A DNA stretch of 64,000 nt from Syngnathus acus. Its lineage: Eukaryota; Chordata; Actinopteri; Syngnathiformes; Syngnathidae. Under the pieces are notes generated by a model. It was given only the letters and a program-made list of their open reading frames with translations, had not been told where the DNA came from and ran no database searches. This document shows, piece after piece, positions 57,810-64,000 of this stretch. The stretch spans positions 10,776,604-10,840,603 of the forward strand of contig NC_051105.1 of the NCBI RefSeq assembly GCF_901709675.1, given 5' to 3'. Made by a program: the position numbers and the translations under genes. Each line of letters opens with the position of its first letter. Positions within the stretch are counted from its first letter, which is position 1.

Positions 57810-60800
57810 ATAGGAGAGACTGTGAAAACTCTTTTTTTTCCCTTTTTTTTTTTTCTATATCGAGTCGACGTACGTCCCGTGATCACAGCCGTGAAGGATG
57901 AGCTTTCTTTACAATGCGATACCCCGCTATCCTAACCTGGTTAACGCGGCTATAAAAAGTAACGGCTGGGAATGGGATCAGTGAATAAGATAACCTGTTC
58001 GCTTTCCAATGAGGCTTGGCTTCATACGCATACGACCGCCTCCCGGTGCCATTAAACGGCTTCATTACAGTAAACGTCAGCACTTGCTAAATAGAACAGA
58101 ACATGGAAAATCCCATAAAATGCTCTCCCCAGCTGTTTACATTTAGAATCTTTGATTAGTTTTTTTCTTTGAGAGATAACAGGACATTTGGGAATCAAGA
58201 TGTTAGCGAGTAGCATTTGGTCAATGAGGCTTCATGTAGCAAGGTCACAATGCACGTCTCTTCGCTCCGAGTGTGCGGTAACCCCTTGTGTGAACGCGTA
58301 ACCTCTCGAGAGGCAGATTAACCACAGAGGTCTACAAAAATCATTGCGTCTACCGGATTTTTTTTTTTCCCCCGACTACTTGACTCGGACTGTTTTGCCT
58401 TCACCGGCGAAAACGTCGTCATCCGTAGCACGCACAACAGAACATTACGAGTCCTGCCTCCTCCAATTGTCTTGTAGTGAACTCGCGTGTCAAGGGCTGT
58501 TCTTTGAGCATTTGTGTGGATTTAGCCACACTGAGGGTTGTAATGGGAGACGTAGCCTCAGGGGCCTCTTGGCCCGGAGAGTCATGCTTTAATGAGCATC
58601 ACTGAAACTGAGAAATGACAGCTCACCGACTCTCTCAACCTCCTGATTTACTGTATTAAAGGGGAAATGGAGAAATACATGTTCCCCTCTAGCCATTAGA
58701 CGTAACTTACCGCTGCGTGAGAAACCATCACCGGGGTATAAAAATATCCACGGGATTGATTCTACCAAGAACTAAGAATCATACGTATATACAGTATACT
58801 ATATATATATATATATATAAAAAACAAGACAGGTTTTATATACAAAATTTTGCTTTGTTCTGATTGATTGAATTTTTATATTAATCAATGCATTTCTACA
58901 TTGGAGTAAAATTTTGAATAATCATGATTCACATACTCTTGAATTCTTTGTATTCAATTTAATGATATTTTTACTGTATGGTTTTACTAAGCACAATACT
59001 GCAGAGTGCTATCTGTAGTAAAAATATCTCACAAACTAATTTTTGTTGGTGTTTTTGGGAGTGCTGGAACGGATTAATTGCATTTCCATTCATTTCAATG
59101 AGGAAAGATTGTTTGAGATACTGTGGAAGGATTTATAATGTATATTTTTCCCCAATAAAAATAATAAAGCCTATCACCTCATCTCAGAAATCCTTCACTT
59201 ACAGTACAGAAAAAAGTTAATTGTTTACTCAACCTTACCAACCACTTCCATAAGGAATGATGGACAACACATTGCGTTGATTTGACTCAAAATGAACAGT
59301 TTCAATATCATGTCAGTGGACAGTGATGAGTAAAAAAAAAAAAAAAGATCCAGTTGCTATGGTGACCACGGATCACTTGCTTTCGCTGCGAACCAGCCAG
59401 GACTCCTGTCATGTTGAGTTAATGATTGCCTCCATGCCAATGTTACTTTTAAGAGTTGTACATACTTTGCTGCAGGCAGCATCAGACGTGTTGCTGTTCC
59501 ACATGCATTGGCTGAAAAGTAAATAAGACTTCACAAGTGGGAGAGCAAAATAGATTGTGTACTATTATTTTCATTGAAATTTCTTGCGATCATTAGCAAC
59601 GGCTGTTATTTCCTGTAGTACGAACATTTGCTTTTACAACAAATGTCTTTATGAGCTGGGCTGCCAGCGTGGGCGGTTGCTTAGGTCTATAGACAGCTTT
59701 GGGCGGTAGATGATAATTACCACTGATGAAATGCGAGCGCCGTAAGCAAGGTTACATCAGACGTGTCCGACGGCTTTTCAGGGACCCGTATGGGGACCCG
59801 ACCCGTTCGCCGCCGTTGCAGTCGGCTGTTTGGCAATAGCGTTAAAATAACAACTTGAATTGTTTGCTTCCAATGTTGTCAAAAACGTGCTTAGGTCTGT
59901 TGGCAAATTTCTCGACTGTCTCTCTCTTGATAATAATATTTTTTTGGATGTAGAAACGAGCATATATTTCCTTGATGAGGTGAGACGATAGGGGAAATAA
60001 ATGCGTCCCCCTTTGGTTAATAAATTAATGTAAACTCTTACTTTATTTCAATATTCATGATGGTGATTAAAAAATATTGTATGCTAGGATGAATTGGGTA
60101 GGATTCAAAACAGTGTTTAATAACTCTAGTATTTAAAAAAAAAAAAAAAGTTTTTATAAATGAACAAATCTTGCAGCAACATATGTCATTTACCCCATAA
60201 TCATATTCTTCTGAAAGGAACGAACCCAGCCATTCTATCGCCCGTTATGCTCGCTTAAGCTGATGTAGTCATAGTCATTATGCTTATCGTCAGTATCTGG
60301 CTACGGAACGGCCCTTTAGGATCAATGTGCTTGATAGCGCTCAGACGTCGAGTCATTCATCAGCGTGGTGGTCAGACTGTGAAATTTACCGACAGTAGGC
60401 GTGCAAATACTCGCAATGAAGAAGACATCTCTTTTCCAAATGAGGGGTTAAATGGCACCCCGCTATCTAAAGATTGGAATTAGTGCCTCATGGAGCCATC
60501 CGTCCAGTTTAAGTAGTCTTAGCTTAATATGTGGCATGAATGAGAAAGTGATTAGAGCGCTTCAGAATTCCTCACCCCAGCCGTTCTTCGAATCTCGCCA
60601 GTAAATGCGAATAGGAGCTTGTTTTTAGCCGCGGCTGTGTAATTACTGTCTGTCGGCAATATTTGCAGGCCTGTCAAGTGTGGCCCGCGTGCGGCGAGTA
60701 AAAGCAAAAGCTCGCGTAATTATGTTTACATCCCGAGATGAATATCCAAGGATTGTAATGATCAGTAATTATAAATACTTCTCAGCATGTCTGCTGCCTC

Positions 60801-63800
60801 ACTGGGGGCTATTGTGCGCTCTGAAGTCCAGAGTTTGTGCGGCTTAATAATGACATTGTGCGCCACTAAACGTGGAATTTTTATTTTTTATTTATTTTTT
60901 TGCACACTGCCAAGTCTGCTTTGGCTTCCAGTGCATAATCACGCTCCAGTCTGACTTTAAAGAGCTCATTACAGTTAGTTTTCTAAAGAGGCGCTTATTA
61001 AACACAGTTACCTAATAAGCATCTTGGGTGGTGCAAATTGGTAAAAATGGTAATGACACTGATTAGACCACGTTTCAATTATGACAGCTTTCCCTCCCCC
61101 CATCTCCCTCAATGCTCCCTTCCCCCAAGCCAAAAACAGAGGAAGGAAAGTCCACCTCTCCGTGCCCCCCCCCCCCCCCCTTACACACATACACACACAC
61201 AGAGAAAAAGGAAAAGAAAACGGCGCTGCCACCTCGGTGCTTCCTTTCAGCCGGACTGTAATGAATAGAGAATTGTCCAAGCGGCGGTCCAATTTACACA
61301 CTGGGAAATTGGATGGACAGAGTGGAGGCCCATTCTTGTTTGCTTAAAAAACGGTGTCGGCAACCAGATTAATAGTTCCCAAAAAGGTCAACATTTCTGT
61401 TTCATCCATGCTGATCACTGAACCTGAAATTAAACAGCGTAGCGTCGCATATCTGCGTGTCATCGCAGTGTCAAATGCGTGTTTTGACCCACCGGTGGCT
61501 GTTTTCAAATGAAACCTTTCTGCCTTTATTTTTACGGAAAAGCTGCTTTCGATTTAGTCCTGAGAGGATGAAAATTGCATTTAAATGAATTTGTACACAT
61601 TGACCAAAAATAGTGACTTGAAATTCTGAAATGGTCAACCAGGATTGGCTAACACAGGCTGCGTTTGATGCAGGCTGATCAGTGGAATTTGATCTGGAAG
61701 CCCTCAGGCTATCTGCAATAATTCCATAAGTTGAATCTAATTATAGCGCCTCACATAAAACAAAAGAACCTGCGGATGTTCAAGTGGACATTCTATGCAG
61801 AGAGCCAGTCGCGTCAAAATGTGTCTAAAAGCTTCTTTTTTTTTTGTATCTGCTATCCTTAATAATATGAATGGATAAAGATTCAAAACAGAGCAATTAA
61901 GATCTTTATTTTTAAAAAAAAAAAAGTATTCTTGCACAGAACGCTCTTTTACTTCGCTTTTAAATATCTTGACCTCTGCTTTGAAATATTGTACTTTTAA
62001 ATACGGTAGATGAAGCATATTGAGTGCGTCATAAATCGGTGATTCGTTGGAAATTAACTAATTTTCCTTTATTGGCCATATGTTATGAAGAGTAACAGCA
62101 CTTCCTTAATTTTTAATAGTTCATTTGCATCAAGCTCTATAGTGTATAAAACAAATGTACTAGCAGCAGATGAACATTTTTGTACATAACGTGGGCCACT
62201 TAAAAATGGACGACGGACCTCAAATGGGCCGCGGGCCACAGTTTTCCCCCCAATGCCCTGGTTAGTGGTGAACGTCTAGAAAATGTGTTATTCTTATAAA
62301 TAAAATAATTAAAATAAATATGCACGCTAGGCTTTTTGTGCATCTGTGTAAAGTTCTACATTTTACATCTAAAGAAACACTGTGTGTAAAATAGTAGACT
62401 TAATGAACTACTTTTTCTGTTATGAATCAAGTCATTTTTCCTATCGCACCCGGACATGAAATCTGTTTTCAATGTCATGTTGCGGCACCAATCAAAAAGC
62501 CTTTGTGTTGTGCAGTGTGCTTGCTTCAGGTAATCATCTTGGATGGTTCATTATGTGAAAAACTGGATGCTTGTGGATGACAAGTACACTTTGCAAGTAG
62601 CACCTCTTTGATTGCCCTAAGTGGCACATTGTTCAGAGGCCATTAACAATAACAGAGGAATCGCACTCAATAAGCCCCCCGTTGCAATTTTGCTATCGAC
62701 AAAATGCGGCTTGAGTGGTAATGAGTGATTTTGACCAAATCTATCGCTGAGTCTCTCGGTTCACCGAGCGCCACGATTCCGGATTCCGCCTCATATGTGG
62801 GAGAACATTTGAAACTATTAGGAAAAATGCAAGAATTGTTGGGTTAGCGCCAGGATAACCCGCCTTGAGATAAACACTCGAAACCTAGCAAAGCAGTGGA
62901 GAAGATAATATTTACATCGATGCAGATGTACGCATACATAGAGAATTGGCCAAAAGCGTTCCGAGCATTTACTTGAAGTGGATGATGGCAGAAATGTTTC
63001 AATCTGGAGGGTTTTGTAGCCAACAACACTTGGAGATGAAATGACTTGTTTCTGCTGTTTGAAATCATTACCCTGCAATACGGAATGTAATTGAAGTGTT
63101 TATTGAAGTGTTCCGTACTTTAAGTAGATATGGCTCACGATAAATTGTGTTGCAGTTTTCTGGCCATGGTAGTTGTCCAACTTGATGCAAATGTAATTCG
63201 GCTCAAATAAGTGCAAAAATAGTTGGTTATATCATATATCATGGATAAACTTGACATTGCGTATCCAATTCATCGATAAATATTTTGATCGTTAATCAAT
63301 TGAAATTAATTTGAAATTATCAAAATTCTCTAAATAATAAGTATTCTTGGATTTCTGTCATCATACATAAAAGCAGATTTTTTTTTAGTATCTGCAGATT
63401 GTTTTTTACTTTTACTTTGGAAAACGATTTTCAACATTTTTGCTGTTTTTCTTACGTGTTACAAAACAAACAAAAAACAGAATCATAAATGGAAATTTTC
63501 TTTTCTTTTCAAATCTTGTCCTGATTATGAATAAAATAATGAAAATAAGAACATTTATTTTTGTTTAAAAATACGATTATTCAATGAATCGGCTGCAGGC
63601 CCGGTGTTACATATGTATTTTAAAATGTGTCTTCCTCTCAGTAGCTTGTGCCTAAATTTGTCTGCCAGGCTTTTTTGTTTTTTTGTTGCCTTTTCTTCCC
63701 TTTCATCATTAGCTTGGATGCTTGACAAGCATGTAAGGCATAGCATGGATCTCTTTGACTAAAACCTTGTAAATTAACGCAATTAGTGCGGCGTAATCCT

Positions 63801-64000
63801 GCTAATTAGCGCCTGGTGTGGTGGGTGGGCCAATGATGGAGATGGAGTCAGACGGGGAAGGGAATCATCCCTTTTTCTTTGCAGACAATAACGGCTGCGC
63901 CCCGGAGCTGCAGCTGCCCGCTGCTTCTTAAATCATGTGAAAAGGACGCGCTGCAAATACTGCAATACCCCGACGCCGCACTGCAATACCTGCTCGGCCG
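57810..64000 (+). other. FIGN intron, distal section to window end
   Basis: No coding exon recognised. It holds A-tracts (59332-59346, 60135-60149), a C-run with (CA)n at 61167-61201, and AT-rich DNA. The stretches 60490-60870, 62600-62830 and 63760-64000 are non-repetitive with homeodomain-like TAATTA words and a TGTTTAC forkhead-like word (60722-60728). They are candidates for conserved enhancers. Confidence 0.5.

Noticed and set aside
46987-64000. Searching the rest of the window for the FIGN AAA ATPase exon
   Set aside because: No long frame with Walker A/B motifs or the LKMQWTPEHAQ-like start of the large exon is present, so it must lie past 64000.

Overview
The window is vertebrate nuclear DNA and almost certainly comes from a compact ray-finned (percomorph-type) fish genome. 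Exons are small with GT-AG introns, many of them only 70-130 bp. Microsatellites are dense, and there are typical teleost repeats: a LINE tail ending in GACTTT units, a palindromic MITE with CCGTAATTTTCGGA ends, and hAT-like foldback elements. I see no bacterial operon, CRISPR array, phage, tRNA or rRNA. Most long open frames are chance or repeat-driven.

Three protein-coding genes are supported, all on the + strand. (1) Bases 1-1264 hold the last two coding exons of a cordon-bleu-like gene, best read as COBLL1, with a poly(A) signal at 1773. (2) Bases 2636-11182 hold a complete 14-exon GRB14-type adaptor gene. Its domain order is RA, PH, BPS, SH2, and it encodes 521 aa (510 aa if a second exon-10 acceptor is used). 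(3) At 46987-47011 lies the 25-nt first coding exon of FIGN (fidgetin), with a probable untranslated exon ending at 46202. The large FIGN coding exon lies beyond the window. From memory, COBLL1-GRB14-FIGN in tandem is also the mammalian order. Here the GRB14-FIGN interval is about 35 kb, much shorter than I recall for mammals.

The rest is non-coding. Bases 11183-45900 are a gene desert, and 47012-64000 is the 5' part of a long FIGN intron. They contain repeats, a decayed LINE reverse-transcriptase fragment (minus strand, about 35380-35250), CpG-rich blocks near 32.5 kb and 42.3 kb, and stretches that look like conserved regulatory DNA, although conservation cannot be tested here. The most unusual structure is at 43413-45573. 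It is a 2.16-kb non-autonomous element with hAT-like ends, a degenerate 8-bp target duplication, many subterminal GTGAACGA-type motifs, an internal array of five 151-bp units and a second palindromic MITE nested in the fourth unit.

Products: COBLL1 is a cytoskeletal scaffold. GRB14 is an inhibitory adaptor of insulin-receptor-type kinases. FIGN is an AAA ATPase that severs microtubules. Their co-linearity reflects chromosomal history and perhaps shared regulation, not a joint pathway.
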